Assembly (NCBI RefSeq): GCF_022832375.1
Contig: NZ_JALHLG010000026.1
Span: forward strand, 1 to 47,054
Origin: Novosphingobium beihaiense
GTDB taxonomy: Bacteria; Pseudomonadota; Alphaproteobacteria; Sphingomonadales; Sphingomonadaceae
Length of the DNA stretch: 47,054 nucleotides
Direction of reading: 5' to 3'
Positions 1 to 8,513 of the stretch are shown here, one piece after another. Numbering within the stretch: the first letter of the stretch is position 1; each line of letters starts with the position of its first letter. A program made the position numbers and the translations under genes. The notes beneath the pieces were generated by a model. The model did not search any database and was not told the origin of the DNA. It saw nothing but the letters and a program-made list of their open reading frames with translations.

Positions 1-32
1 TGAACCGGCTTTCCAGATCGTCCGGACAACAC

Positions 33-2084
33 ATGGCAACCACGACTCCGCAGCAGAACCTTCAGCAGATCGCCGGTCTTGCGCGCTCGGGCAGGCTGGA
101 TGAGGCGGCTGTGATGGCGGCGACGGTGTTCGCGGCGCATGGAGATGATCCAGTGTTGGCCGCTCTGGCTGGCGCCGTGGAGACGCATCGCGGCCGTTTT
201 GACCGCGCCGTTCCTTACCTTAAGGTCGCGCACAAGCATCGCCCGCAAGACCTGACAATTCGTACGAACCTGGCGGAAGCGTTATTCCATACCGGGCACG
301 CCGCGGAGGCATTGACCCTTTGTGACGATGCTTCGGCTGCTGCCGGACCGAACCTGCGGCTGGCTCGTCTCGGTGCCCATCTGGCGCAAGAGGCAGAGGA
401 GTTCGAACGGTCGGTGCGCTTGTATCGTATAGTTCTGGCAAAGTTCCCCGACGACTGGACGCTCTGGAACAACCTCGGCAATGCGCTAAGCAGCCTGGAG
501 CAGCACGGTGAAGCGGCAAAGGCTCTGGAACGTGCGCTAAAGCTGGCGCCAGATGCTGCGCCGATCCGCGTAAATCTGGGCAATGCGCTGCTTGAAGCTG
601 AGCGTTTCGAAGAGGGGGAGAAGGTCCTGAAGGCCGCTGCAGAAGCGGATCCAGGCGATGTCGAGCCAGTGTTGGCGCTTGCAACGTTCTACCGCCGGGC
701 AGGGGCAGAGGACCGCTCCTACGAAATGCTGGCCGAAGCAACTCGTCGTGCGCCGGGCGATGCCGGTGTTCTGTCCGATTATGGCCAGGAAGCGAACAAG
801 CGTAACGACTATGCTGTGGCCGAATCCGCTTTTGAGGCGGCGCTGGCAATTGATCCGGGGCTATGGCCTTCGCTGGTTGGCCTTGCGGCGCTTTACGAAC
901 GGACCAATCGCGAGGGTGAGCTTGATTCCCTGCGGGAACGCGCTGAAGCGGCAGGCGGCGATGCGGCTACGTTGTCGTTCATTGATGCGTTGCGTTTCAA
1001 GCGTGCCGGGCAGATCGAGGAGGCTTTCACCGCGCTTGAGGCCGCAGGCGATGCTGTAGTTGCCAACCGCAAGCATCAGTTACGCGGCATCCTGCTTGAC
1101 CGGATGGGGCATCATGACGAGGCCTTTGCGGAGTTCGCCGAGATGAACCGGTGTCATCTCGAAGAGCCATCCGGGCCGCCTGCACGGGCAAAGATCTACC
1201 GTGACATGGTGGAACGGGACATGGAGACCTTGACTCCCGAATGGGTGTCACGCTGGACCACACCACCGGAACAACCGCGTCCGGCTCCTGTGGTTTTGCT
1301 GGGCTTTCCCCGATCGGGCACAACCTTGCTCGATACGATGCTAATGGCAGCACCGGGGACGCTGATCTTGGAGGAAGAGCCATTCATCGCGGATATCGAA
1401 CGCGAGCTTGGCGGTATCGAGGCCCTTCCTGGACTGGATGCAGCGGCCATTGGCGATGCCCGTGCACGGTACTTTGAGAAAGTTGCGGCTCTTGGCGAGT
1501 TGAGGCCGGACACCCTGGTGGTGGACAAGCATCCGCTTCATCTCAACAAGATCCCGGTAATCCGGCGATTGTTTCCCGATGCGAAGTTCATTCTTGCATT
1601 GCGCCACCCCTGCGATGTGCTGTTGAGTTGCTACATCACCAACTTTCGTACCAACCATGCGATGAGCAACTTCCTTGAGCTGGACACGGCCGCCTGGCTC
1701 TATGATCGCAGCTTTGCTTACTGGACGAAGGCGTGCGACGTGTTTGGGCTCGATGTGCGCACAGTCGTCTATGAGCGGCTCGTTGCCGATCAGTCGCGCG
1801 AATTGGCGCCGTTGTTCGACTGGCTGGAGTTGCCCTGGCAGAGTGCGGACTTCGATCACCGCGAGGCCGCGCGGGCGCGGGGCGTAGTGCGCACGGCAAG
1901 TTATTCGCAAGTAACCGAGCCCATTTACACCCGTGCGGCAGGGCGCTGGCACCATTATGAACGGCATCTTGAACCCGTGTTCGATCTTCTTCGGCCATGG
2001 GTGGAGCGTTTTGGCTATTCACTGGAAGACGACCGGGTGCCGCAATGGAGCGTGCCGTATGAGCGTCCGGACAAACCGGCGTAG
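33..2084 (+). CDS. TPR-repeat sulfotransferase
   Basis: 683 residues. Roughly residues 1-390 are alanine-rich helical repeats of TPR type (for example WNNLGNALSSLEQHGEAAKA, about residues 144-163). The C-terminal part (about 415-660) is a sulfotransferase domain: the 5'-phosphosulfate loop is seen in LGFPRSGTTLLDTML, the acidic LILEEEPF follows, and ILALRHPCDVLLSCY looks like the 3'-phosphate-binding segment. Families with this layout transfer sulfate from PAPS to an acceptor; bacterial TPR-sulfotransferases are distant relatives of tyrosylprotein sulfotransferases. The acceptor here is unknown. No signal peptide or membrane segment is visible, so I infer a cytoplasmic protein. It is first of three closely packed TPR-enzyme genes (9 bp to the next). 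The Shine-Dalgarno sequence before the ATG is weak. A small-molecule or lipid acceptor is also possible. Confidence 0.88.
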   Translation: MATTTPQQNLQQIAGLARSGRLDEAAVMAATVFAAHGDDPVLAALAGAVETHRGRFDRAVPYLKVAHKHRPQDLTIRTNLAEALFHTGHAAEALTLCDDASAAAGPNLRLARLGAHLAQEAEEFERSVRLYRIVLAKFPDDWTLWNNLGNALSSLEQHGEAAKALERALKLAPDAAPIRVNLGNALLEAERFEEGEKVLKAAAEADPGDVEPVLALATFYRRAGAEDRSYEMLAEATRRAPGDAGVLSDYGQEANKRNDYAVAESAFEAALAIDPGLWPSLVGLAALYERTNREGELDSLRERAEAAGGDAATLSFIDALRFKRAGQIEEAFTALEAAGDAVVANRKHQLRGILLDRMGHHDEAFAEFAEMNRCHLEEPSGPPARAKIYRDMVERDMETLTPEWVSRWTTPPEQPRPAPVVLLGFPRSGTTLLDTMLMAAPGTLILEEEPFIADIERELGGIEALPGLDAAAIGDARARYFEKVAALGELRPDTLVVDKHPLHLNKIPVIRRLFPDAKFILALRHPCDVLLSCYITNFRTNHAMSNFLELDTAAWLYDRSFAYWTKACDVFGLDVRTVVYERLVADQSRELAPLFDWLELPWQSADFDHREAARARGVVRTASYSQVTEPIYTRAAGRWHHYERHLEPVFDLLRPWVERFGYSLEDDRVPQWSVPYERPDKPA

Positions 2085-2093
2085 GGGAAGGGT

Positions 2094-3248
2094 ATGAGCA
2101 CCGCTGCCACCTTCGCCGAAGCCGACCGGCTTGCTGCCGCGGGCCAATTGCCCGCAGCCGCTCAGCAGCTTGAAACCCTGCTGGCGCAGAGCCCGGAAAC
2201 AGGAAGTGAGATGGCCGCGCACTGGCTCAAACTGGCGGGGTTGCGCCGGGCGATGCGGCAGCCGCGCCGCGCGCTGGATGCAGTGCATAGGGCACTGGAG
2301 CTCGTTCCGCTGGATTTCATGGCATTGGTGATGCGTGCCGGACTGCTCGAACGGCTTGGTGATCCCGGAGCTGGTGAGGCCTGGGGCGAAGCAATCGCGC
2401 AGAAGCCGGACACCGCGCTGGTTCCGCCGTTGGCTGCCGCGCTCGCGGCTGGGGAAGCATTTTACGCGGCCTGGCAGGATGAACGCGAGCAACGGCTGGT
2501 CCTAGCTGGCCGCGATGCGGCTGCCGGGGCGGATGAGGATCAGATATGGCGCATGAGCCGCTTTCGCGACAACATTTTGCGGAAGACTCGTGTCTACCAT
2601 TCGCAGCCCACGCACTTTCACTATCCAGGGCTTGTCGAGCGTGAATTCCATCCGCGTCAGACCACGCCCTGGCTGGCCGAACTGGAAGCGGGCTTCGAGG
2701 ATATCCGGGCTGAAATGCTGATGCTGCTCAAGTCCGGCCGGGCAGAACTGGAGCCCTATATCCAGTATGAGGAGCGCGAGGCTCTGGACCAATGGCGGCC
2801 GTTGAATCGGAATACGGATTGGTCTGCTATCCATCTTCTCAAGCAGGGGAGGGAAGTGCCGGAAAATGTGGCTCAGGCGCCGCGCACGATGGAAATCCTC
2901 TCGCGTGTGCCACAGCCATGCGTGATGGGCGCGTCGCCGAATGCGATGTTTTCGTTGCTGGCGCCGCACACCGCGATTCCTCCGCATGTCGGCGTGGATA
3001 ACACGCGGCTGGTTTGCCACTTGCCGTTGGTCGTGCCGGATGGGTGCTGGTTCAGGGTCGGCGCCGAAACCCGCCTATGGCGTGAGGGAGAGGCTTTCGC
3101 ATTCGATGATACCATGGAGCATGAGGCTATGAACCCCAGTGATGCCTTGCGTGTCGTCCTGATTTTCGATGCTTGGCATCCCGGCCTCTCCAGCGTTGAG
3201 CAGCAGGCAGTCGCCGCCATGATCGCCTCCGAAGGCGGGGAGGGGTGA
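2094..3248 (+). CDS. TPR / aspartyl-asparaginyl beta-hydroxylase family protein
   Basis: 384 residues. Residues 1 to about 130 form a short TPR-like helical region; about 190-370 is an Asp/Asn beta-hydroxylase (PF05118-type) double-stranded beta-helix. Visible signatures are PHTAIPPHVGVDNTRLVCHL, then RVGAETRLWREGEAFAFDD, EHEA and RVVLIFDAWHP. The two iron-ligand histidines would be His298 (PPHVG) and His343 (EHEA). The position that is Asp in most 2OG oxygenases is Gly here, which is normal for this family and not a defect. The Arg of RVVLIFD is the likely 2-oxoglutarate ligand. Family members hydroxylate Asp/Asn side chains in proteins or peptides, or modify lipids (LpxO-like). It starts 9 bp after the sulfotransferase stop and ends 6 bp before the next gene, so it is almost certainly co-transcribed with both. 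The substrate is unknown. Confidence 0.88.
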   Translation: MSTAATFAEADRLAAAGQLPAAAQQLETLLAQSPETGSEMAAHWLKLAGLRRAMRQPRRALDAVHRALELVPLDFMALVMRAGLLERLGDPGAGEAWGEAIAQKPDTALVPPLAAALAAGEAFYAAWQDEREQRLVLAGRDAAAGADEDQIWRMSRFRDNILRKTRVYHSQPTHFHYPGLVEREFHPRQTTPWLAELEAGFEDIRAEMLMLLKSGRAELEPYIQYEEREALDQWRPLNRNTDWSAIHLLKQGREVPENVAQAPRTMEILSRVPQPCVMGASPNAMFSLLAPHTAIPPHVGVDNTRLVCHLPLVVPDGCWFRVGAETRLWREGEAFAFDDTMEHEAMNPSDALRVVLIFDAWHPGLSSVEQQAVAAMIASEGGEG

Positions 3249-3254
3249 GACGGC

Positions 3255-4721
3255 ATGGCCGATGACGCGAAGGTCTTGGCCGAACTGGCGGAGCTGGCTC
3301 TGGCAAACGGCTCGGAAGCCGAAGCTGAACCACGGCTTGCCGAATATCTGGCCAGCCATCCGGGGGATGTCGCTCTGCTGCACTGGACAGCGATGTTGCG
3401 CCGTGCGCTCGACCGGCGAGAGGAGGCGATCACAGCGTTGGAGCAGGCGCTCCGCTATGCGCCGGATAATCCCGGTCTTATGCATGCGTTGGCGCATGTC
3501 ACGCTGGAAGCGGGGCGTCCGGCTGCGGCGCTGTTCGAGCAGGCTGTCCGTCTGGCTCCGGCCAAGGGCGAGATCCGGCTCGGTCTTGCTTCGGCCCGGT
3601 TCGCGCAAGGAGAGGGGGAGCGCGGGTTTGCTGAGCTCGATGCGATGCTGGCTGCCAATCCGGGCTGGATGGAAGGGCACCGCCAATACGCGCAGATAGC
3701 TGCGTTGCTGGGGAAGGGAGGCATGTCTCTTTCCAGTATTGACCGAGCGCTGGCTAGGTTTCCGCAAGGTGACGATCTGCACCGCATGGCTATCACATTG
3801 TTGCTGGAAGGCGAACGCTATCCTGAAGCCTTGGACCGGACCAAACGGGTCATCGCCGTGCGAGGCGCGCTGGCACCGTATGTCCTGCAACAGGCAGCGG
3901 CCCTCGATGAAACGGGACAAACCAGGGAAGCTGCCGGGCTGTTCGAAGAACTGGGTGCTCCCGGCGATACGGGCCATGCCATTTGGCTTGCCCGCCACCT
4001 GCTGCGCACGGGGCAGCCGCAACAGGCAGCTGCTGTGGTGGAGCCATGGCTTGCGCAGGCCGGGGCCGAAAGCATCTGGCCATATGCGGAACTAGCTTGG
4101 CGGCTGGGCGGTGATCCCAAGGCAGAATGGCTTGATGGGCAGACGGGGTTATGGAGCGTCGTGGATCTCGATCCGGAGGAAATCGGGCTGGAGTCCCTGC
4201 GTGCGTTGCTGCGGCAGTTGCATGAAGGCTCGGGCCGGTTCCTCGATCAGTCAGTGCGCAATGGCACGCAAACCGAAGGCGCGCTGCTGGCCCGGATTGA
4301 TCCGGAAATCGTGCAAGTGCGCGAAGTACTGTGCCGCGAGGTGGGCCGCTTCGTATCTGCGTTACCTGCATCCGATGCCGGGCATCCGATGCTTTCGCAG
4401 ATGCGCGGCGCGCGTCCGCGCTTTGCAGGCAGCTGGTCGGTGCGGCTGACGGGATCGGGTTTCCACACGGCGCATCACCATCCGCAAGGGTGGATCAGCT
4501 CGGCGCTCTATATATCCGTTCCTGAAGGATTGCGGGACGGGCAAGGGTATCTTGAACTTGGCGGTGCACCGGCAGGATTGGGTATCGACATACCGCCGCG
4601 CGCCACGGTTGCGCCTGCGGAAGCCCGGCTAGTCTTGTTCCCGAGCTGGATGTGGCATGGTACGCGGCCGTTTCATGCGGGCGAACGCATGACTATTGCA
4701 TTCGATGTCGCGCGTGCTTGA
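3255..4721 (+). CDS. TPR / putative 2OG-Fe(II) oxygenase
   Basis: 488 residues. Residues 1 to about 290 are TPR-like repeats (for example REEAITALEQALRYAPDNPG). The C-terminal part, about 385-488, matches the 2OG-FeII_Oxy_5 type: SGFHTAHHHPQGWISSALYI supplies an HxH-type iron motif, LVLFPSWMWHGTRPF the distal histidine, and GERMTIAFDVA the 2-oxoglutarate arginine. Oxygenases of this group are mostly uncharacterised; some act on proteins. No signal peptide is seen. The gene starts 6 bp after the preceding stop, so the three TPR enzymes form one translationally close operon. I infer that the TPR parts recruit a common acceptor protein or one another. The exact hydroxylation target cannot be read from sequence. 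Confidence 0.85.
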   Translation: MADDAKVLAELAELALANGSEAEAEPRLAEYLASHPGDVALLHWTAMLRRALDRREEAITALEQALRYAPDNPGLMHALAHVTLEAGRPAAALFEQAVRLAPAKGEIRLGLASARFAQGEGERGFAELDAMLAANPGWMEGHRQYAQIAALLGKGGMSLSSIDRALARFPQGDDLHRMAITLLLEGERYPEALDRTKRVIAVRGALAPYVLQQAAALDETGQTREAAGLFEELGAPGDTGHAIWLARHLLRTGQPQQAAAVVEPWLAQAGAESIWPYAELAWRLGGDPKAEWLDGQTGLWSVVDLDPEEIGLESLRALLRQLHEGSGRFLDQSVRNGTQTEGALLARIDPEIVQVREVLCREVGRFVSALPASDAGHPMLSQMRGARPRFAGSWSVRLTGSGFHTAHHHPQGWISSALYISVPEGLRDGQGYLELGGAPAGLGIDIPPRATVAPAEARLVLFPSWMWHGTRPFHAGERMTIAFDVARA

Positions 4722-4803
4722 ACAAATCATCAAATATCCATAGACTTATTTCATCCCCCAACAGAGGGCGCTTGAGCAGTTCGCTCGCGCCACGGAGATG
4801 CTC

Positions 4804-5103
4804 ATGCATATTGGTTCACGTATTGTCGTTTCTATCGCTGCTCTGATGATGTTTGCAGGCGGCGCACAGGCGAAAACCGATAAGGTTTCCACTGAAGCCA
4901 AAACAAGTGTTGCTGCTATGGGCGATGAAGACAAGGCAAAGACCAACGATCCCATGATCTGTGAGCGTGTGAAGCAGATCGGTTCGCTGCTGCGCTCGAA
5001 GAAAGTCTGTATGCGCAAGAGCCAATGGGAAGAGCAGCGCCGCGGTGATCGCGCTAATATCGAGCGTTCGCAGGTTCAGCGCGGGCTCGAAACCGCGCAT
5101 TGA
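4804..5103 (+). CDS. small secreted protein of unknown function
   Basis: 99 residues from the ATG at 4804. An in-frame ATG at 4798 directly abuts the GGAG at 4794-4797, while the ATG at 4804 has a 6-nt spacer, so I prefer the second. An N-terminal signal peptide is clear (hydrophobic RIVVSIAALMMFAGGAQA, cleavage after AQA), giving a mature peptide of about 75 residues. The mature part has two cysteines (DPMICERVKQIG and SKKVCMRKSQWEEQRR) and a charged helical tail ending RANIERSQVQRGLETAH. I recall similar Cys-x(n)-Cys, W-E-containing small secreted proteins in sphingomonads, without assigned function. It lies 82 bp after the TPR-enzyme operon on the same strand, so an operon link is possible but not shown. 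Confidence 0.75.
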   Translation: MHIGSRIVVSIAALMMFAGGAQAKTDKVSTEAKTSVAAMGDEDKAKTNDPMICERVKQIGSLLRSKKVCMRKSQWEEQRRGDRANIERSQVQRGLETAH

Positions 5104-5281
5104 GTATATTTTGCGCACTTTCGCATAGGACCTCTTGATCACGCCACGGCGGGATTTTGCCATGGCTGATTGACCTGTCCGGACCTGCTGTTTAACCGGT
5201 TGATTAAATCACCGGCTGCATTCCTCCGTTCCGTGCGGACAGAGGGTGCGAAAGGCCCGTTCAGAAAGAGGAACACGAAAG

Positions 5282-6067
5282 ATGAAGCTCGATAACACTG
5301 TTGCCGCCGTCGTTACCGGCGGGGCCTCGGGTCTGGGTGCCGCCACTGCGCGGGCGCTTGCGGCGCAGGGGGTGAAGGTGGCGCTCTTCGATCTCAATGC
5401 CGAGGCGGGCGAGGCGATCGCCAGGGAAATCGGCGGCGTGTTCTGCGAAGTGAACGTGACGGACGATGCCAGCGTCGATGCCGGGTTCGCCAAGGCGCGC
5501 GCCGCGCACGGGCAGGAGCGCGTGCTGGTGAACTGCGCCGGGATCGCGCCCGCCGCCAAGACCGTGGGCAAGAACCGCGAAACCGGCGCGCCGCGCGCGC
5601 ATGACATGGCGCTGTTCGAAAAGGCTATCGCCATCAATCTCGTCGGCACCTTCCGCTGCATCAGCAAGTCGGCCGCGGGCATGGTTACGCTCGATCCGGT
5701 GGACGAGCAGGGCTCGCGCGGGGCGATCGTCAATACCGCGTCTGTCGCGGCGCAGGACGGGCAGATCGGTCAGGCGGCCTATGGCGCTTCCAAGGGCGGC
5801 GTGCTGGCGATGACGCTGCCGGTCGCGCGCGATCTGATGAACGACGGCATCCGCGTGAACACCATCCTGCCGGGCATTTTCGAAACGCCGATGATGGCGG
5901 GCATGCCGCAGCAGGTGCAGGATGCGCTGGCGGCGATGGTGCCGTTCCCCAAGCGTCTGGGCAAGGCCGAGGAATATGCCAAGCTGGCGCTGTTCATGAT
6001 CGGGCATGACTATCTCAACGGCGAATCGATCCGTCTCGACGGCGCGATCCGCATGGGGCCGAAGTAA
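5282..6067 (+). CDS. short-chain dehydrogenase, 3-hydroxyacyl-CoA dehydrogenase (HSD17B10) type
   Basis: 261 residues from the ATG at 5282, chosen because AAGAGG (5266-5271) precedes it at good distance; an upstream in-frame ATG at 5246 would add 12 charged residues that are not family-like. The Rossmann glycine motif is TGGASGLG and the NAG-equivalent is NCAG. The catalytic serine lies in NTASVAAQ and the YxxxK motif in YGASKGG. The tail YLNGESIRLDGAIRMGPK is typical of classical SDRs. Overall it resembles bacterial type-2 3-hydroxyacyl-CoA dehydrogenases, NAD(H)-dependent enzymes of short-chain fatty acid and branched-chain degradation, including the insert after NCAG. The TetR gene starts 10 bp downstream, suggesting local control. 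The substrate is inferred from similarity only. Confidence 0.85.
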   Translation: MKLDNTVAAVVTGGASGLGAATARALAAQGVKVALFDLNAEAGEAIAREIGGVFCEVNVTDDASVDAGFAKARAAHGQERVLVNCAGIAPAAKTVGKNRETGAPRAHDMALFEKAIAINLVGTFRCISKSAAGMVTLDPVDEQGSRGAIVNTASVAAQDGQIGQAAYGASKGGVLAMTLPVARDLMNDGIRVNTILPGIFETPMMAGMPQQVQDALAAMVPFPKRLGKAEEYAKLALFMIGHDYLNGESIRLDGAIRMGPK

Positions 6068-6077
6068 GGACCTGACG

Positions 6078-6725
6078 ATGCCGGAGCGCGGGCCATCGAA
6101 AGCAGCCTCCGGGCTTGCCGCGCCTCCGGGCGCGCGGGCCCTGCTGCTCGATACGGCGAGTGCGATCATGCGCGAAGGCGACGTGATCGACATCTCGCTG
6201 TCCGAACTCAGCCTGCGCTCCGGCCTTAATTCGGCGCTGGTCAAATATTACTTCGGCAACAAGGCAGGGCTGCTCAAAGCCCTGCTCGACCGCGACTGGC
6301 AGGCGATCGTCTCCAGCGTCGATGCACTGCTGGCCAAGGACGGGTGGGAGCCGGAAGCCAAGCTGCGGCGGCATTTGTGGAAGGTGGTCGATACCTTTTA
6401 CGAAGTGCCCTATCTCAACCGCCTGACCATGCGCGTGATCCGCGAGAGCGACGATGCCGAGGCGCGCCGGATCGCGGATTGCTATCTCTCGCCGATCTAC
6501 CGCGCTTATGAGCAGCTCATTGGCGACGGGGTGAAGGCGGGGGTGTTTCGCGAGATCGATCCGCAACTGTTCTATTTCACCGTCACCGGGGCGGTGGACC
6601 GGTTCTTCTCCGCGCGATTGGTGCTCAAGCACTGTTTCGATCAGGACACTCTTACCGAAGAGCTGCGCGACCGCTATCGTGAGCACACCATAGACATCAT
6701 CATGGCAGGTATCCTTGCGCGCTGA
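6078..6725 (+). CDS. TetR/AcrR family transcriptional regulator
   Basis: 215 residues from the ATG at 6078, preceded by AAGGA at 6066-6070. The N-terminal helix-turn-helix is recognisable: ISLSELSLRSGLNSALVKYYFGNKAGLLKALL at about residues 42-73 (the VKYYFGNKAGLL recognition-helix pattern). The C-terminal ligand-binding domain contains VRDRFFSARL-like segments near residues 170-185 and resembles TetR_C domains found next to acyl-CoA metabolism genes. It follows the SDR by 10 bp and overlaps the next gene by 11 bp, so SDR, regulator and MTA phosphorylase are probably one transcript. Likely targets are its own operon or fatty-acid genes; no operator was identified upstream of the SDR. Confidence 0.85.
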   Translation: MPERGPSKAASGLAAPPGARALLLDTASAIMREGDVIDISLSELSLRSGLNSALVKYYFGNKAGLLKALLDRDWQAIVSSVDALLAKDGWEPEAKLRRHLWKVVDTFYEVPYLNRLTMRVIRESDDAEARRIADCYLSPIYRAYEQLIGDGVKAGVFREIDPQLFYFTVTGAVDRFFSARLVLKHCFDQDTLTEELRDRYREHTIDIIMAGILAR

Positions 6726-7605
6726 AAAAAGCAGCTTCTGGCACATCGGAGTCATCGGCGGGTCCGGCCTTGCCGCCGGTATCGATCTTGAGGACGCGCA
6801 GGAGATTGCCGTCTCCAGCCCGTTCGGGGAGCCTTCGGGGCCAGTCGTCACCGGGCGGTTGGGCGGCGTGCGCTTCACTTTTCTGGCGCGGCACGGGGCG
6901 GGGCACCGCATTCCCCCCGCGCAAGTGAATTACCGCGCCAATATCGACGTGCTCAAGCGTTGCGGCGTGACGGATGTGATCTCGCTTTCGGCCGTGGGTT
7001 CACTGCGCGAGGACCGCGCGCCGGGCCAGTTCGTGATGGTGGACCAGTTCATCGACCGCACGATGGGCCGCGCGAACAGCTTTTTCGGCCCGGGGCTTGT
7101 CGCCCATGTCAGCCTGGCCGATCCGGTCTGCACGCGGCTTTCGGGGCTGCTGGGGGCCGCTGCGCGCCGGGCGGGCGGCGAAGTGCACGATGGCGGCTGC
7201 TATGTCGCCATCGAAGGGCCGCAGTTCTCCACGCGCGCCGAAAGCCGCATGTATCAGGCCTGGGGTGCCGACGTGATCGGCATGACCGCAATGCCCGAAG
7301 CGCGCCTCGCGCGCGAGGCGGAGCTGCCTTACGCGCTGCTGGCGATGGTCACGGACTACGACTGCTGGCGTGAAGAGGAGGCGGGCGTTGAAGTGACCGA
7401 TGTGCTTGCGGTGCTCCATGCCAATGCCCGCACGGCCCGCGCCGCCGTGGCGCAACTCGCTGCCGTGCTGCCGTCCGTGCGCGAGGCCAGCCCGGCCGAC
7501 AGGGCGCTGGAACACGCCTTCATCACCGCGCCCGATGCGCGCGATCCGGCCGTGATCGCGCGGCTGGACGCGGTGGCGTGCCGGATGTTCGGGGAGCAGG
7601 GCTGA
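6715..7605 (+). CDS. mtnP: S-methyl-5'-thioadenosine phosphorylase
   Basis: 296 residues. The only suitable start is TTG at 6715, inside the last codons of the TetR gene (11-bp overlap), just before HIGVIGGSGLA. The enzyme cleaves 5'-methylthioadenosine with phosphate to adenine and methylthioribose-1-phosphate in methionine salvage. Family motifs in order: IGVIGGSG; RHGAGHRIPPAQVNYRANI (phosphate and sugar site); AVGSLRED; GPQFSTRAESRMYQAWGADV; GMTAMPEARLAREAEL; and TDYDCW, whose Asp marks 6-aminopurine (MTAP) rather than 6-oxopurine (PNP) specificity. Length is normal for the family. The non-ATG start and overlap suggest translational coupling to the regulator. I see no SAM-responsive element upstream. 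Confidence 0.9.
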   Translation: MRAEKSSFWHIGVIGGSGLAAGIDLEDAQEIAVSSPFGEPSGPVVTGRLGGVRFTFLARHGAGHRIPPAQVNYRANIDVLKRCGVTDVISLSAVGSLREDRAPGQFVMVDQFIDRTMGRANSFFGPGLVAHVSLADPVCTRLSGLLGAAARRAGGEVHDGGCYVAIEGPQFSTRAESRMYQAWGADVIGMTAMPEARLAREAELPYALLAMVTDYDCWREEEAGVEVTDVLAVLHANARTARAAVAQLAAVLPSVREASPADRALEHAFITAPDARDPAVIARLDAVACRMFGEQG

Positions 7606-7607
7606 GC

Positions 7608-8072
7608 CTACAGGCCCATCTCCTCCAGGGACATATGGTCCTTGGGCCTCGGCCCCTGCGGCCAGAAGAACAGGCGCTCTTCTGCGGTAATCGCGAGGTC
7701 GTTGATACTGGCGATCCGGCGCGCCATCAGGCCGTTGGCGGCGAATTCCCAGTTCTCGTTCCCGTATGAGCGATACCAGCGGCCCGCGCCGTCATGCCAT
7801 TCGTAAGCAAAACGCACGGCGATCCGGTTGCCGTCGTGCGCCCAGAGCTGCTTGACCAGCCGGTATTCGTGTTCGCGTTGCCACTTGCGGGTGAGGAAGG
7901 CGATGATCGCCTGCCGCCCCTGCAGGAACTCGGACCGGTTCCGCCACAGGCTGTCTTCGGTATAGGCAAGGGCAACCCGTTCGGGATCGCGGCTGTTCCA
8001 GCCGTCTTCCGCGCCGCGGACTTTCTGGATGGCAGATTCGTGGGTGAACGGTGGCAGGGGCGGGCGGGTCAC
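7608..8072 (-). CDS. DUF1348 (NTF2-like) family protein
   Basis: 154 residues, GTG start at 8072 preceded on the minus strand by GGAGG about 10 nt away. The sequence matches the DUF1348 family of SnoaL/NTF2-like folds: [22 protein letters not shown] near residue 25, [41 protein letters not shown], and a C-terminal [20 protein letters not shown]. No enzymatic role is established for the family; the small cone-shaped barrel often binds or isomerises small molecules. It is last of a minus strand unit with the VOC and PNPOx-like genes (27 bp after the VOC stop) and converges on mtnP with only a few bp between them. I infer a role in handling a reactive small molecule together with those two. Confidence 0.85.
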   Translation of the reverse strand: MTRPPLPPFTHESAIQKVRGAEDGWNSRDPERVALAYTEDSLWRNRSEFLQGRQAIIAFLTRKWQREHEYRLVKQLWAHDGNRIAVRFAYEWHDGAGRWYRSYGNENWEFAANGLMARRIASINDLAITAEERLFFWPQGPRPKDHMSLEEMGL

Positions 8073-8099
8073 TGGTCGGGTCCTCCGGTCAGACGATCG

Positions 8100-8510
8100 T
8101 CAGGCGAACGGCGTGGCGAGTTCGAGGCGTATGCCGCCGGGAATGAAGACGAGGAAATGGCGTACCGTCGCATCCGGGCCGATCGGGCCCGGCTCGCTGT
8201 CCACGGTAACGCCCGGATGGTCCTTCAGCCGCGCCCATGCCGTGTCCAGCGTGGCGTCATCGGCCACCGTCAGAGCCAGATGGTGCAGGCCGATGTTGGC
8301 GCGCCGGTCAAAAGCGCGGGCCGTCTGCGGGTCGGCGGCGCGCCACAGGGTGAGCAGGATCGCGCCATCGGATACGAAGATCGCTGGATAGGCGGGAACG
8401 CCGCCCACTTCATCGAACCCCAATGTGCCGCAGAAGAAGTCCCGCGCCTGATCGAGGTCGGGGACGGTGAGGCCGATATGGTGGGCTCCGCAAGTCAGTT
8501 TTTCCGTCAT
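8100..8510 (-). CDS. VOC (glyoxalase/bleomycin resistance/dioxygenase) family protein
   Basis: 136 residues, ATG start. Two beta-alpha-beta-beta-beta modules are visible: HHIGLTVPDLDQARDFFCGTLGFDEVGG (about 10-37) and LHHLALTVADDATLDTAWARL (about 75-95), with the terminal strand RHFLVFIPGGIRLELAT. His and Glu at the usual metal positions (HHIGLTV, LHHLALTV, IRLELA) are present, so a divalent metal could be bound. Members include glyoxalase I, ring-cleaving dioxygenases and resistance proteins; the sequence does not tell which. It sits 3 bp after the PNPOx-like gene and 27 bp before DUF1348 on the minus strand. Confidence 0.88.
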   Translation of the reverse strand: MTEKLTCGAHHIGLTVPDLDQARDFFCGTLGFDEVGGVPAYPAIFVSDGAILLTLWRAADPQTARAFDRRANIGLHHLALTVADDATLDTAWARLKDHPGVTVDSEPGPIGPDATVRHFLVFIPGGIRLELATPFA

Positions 8511-8513
8511 GGC

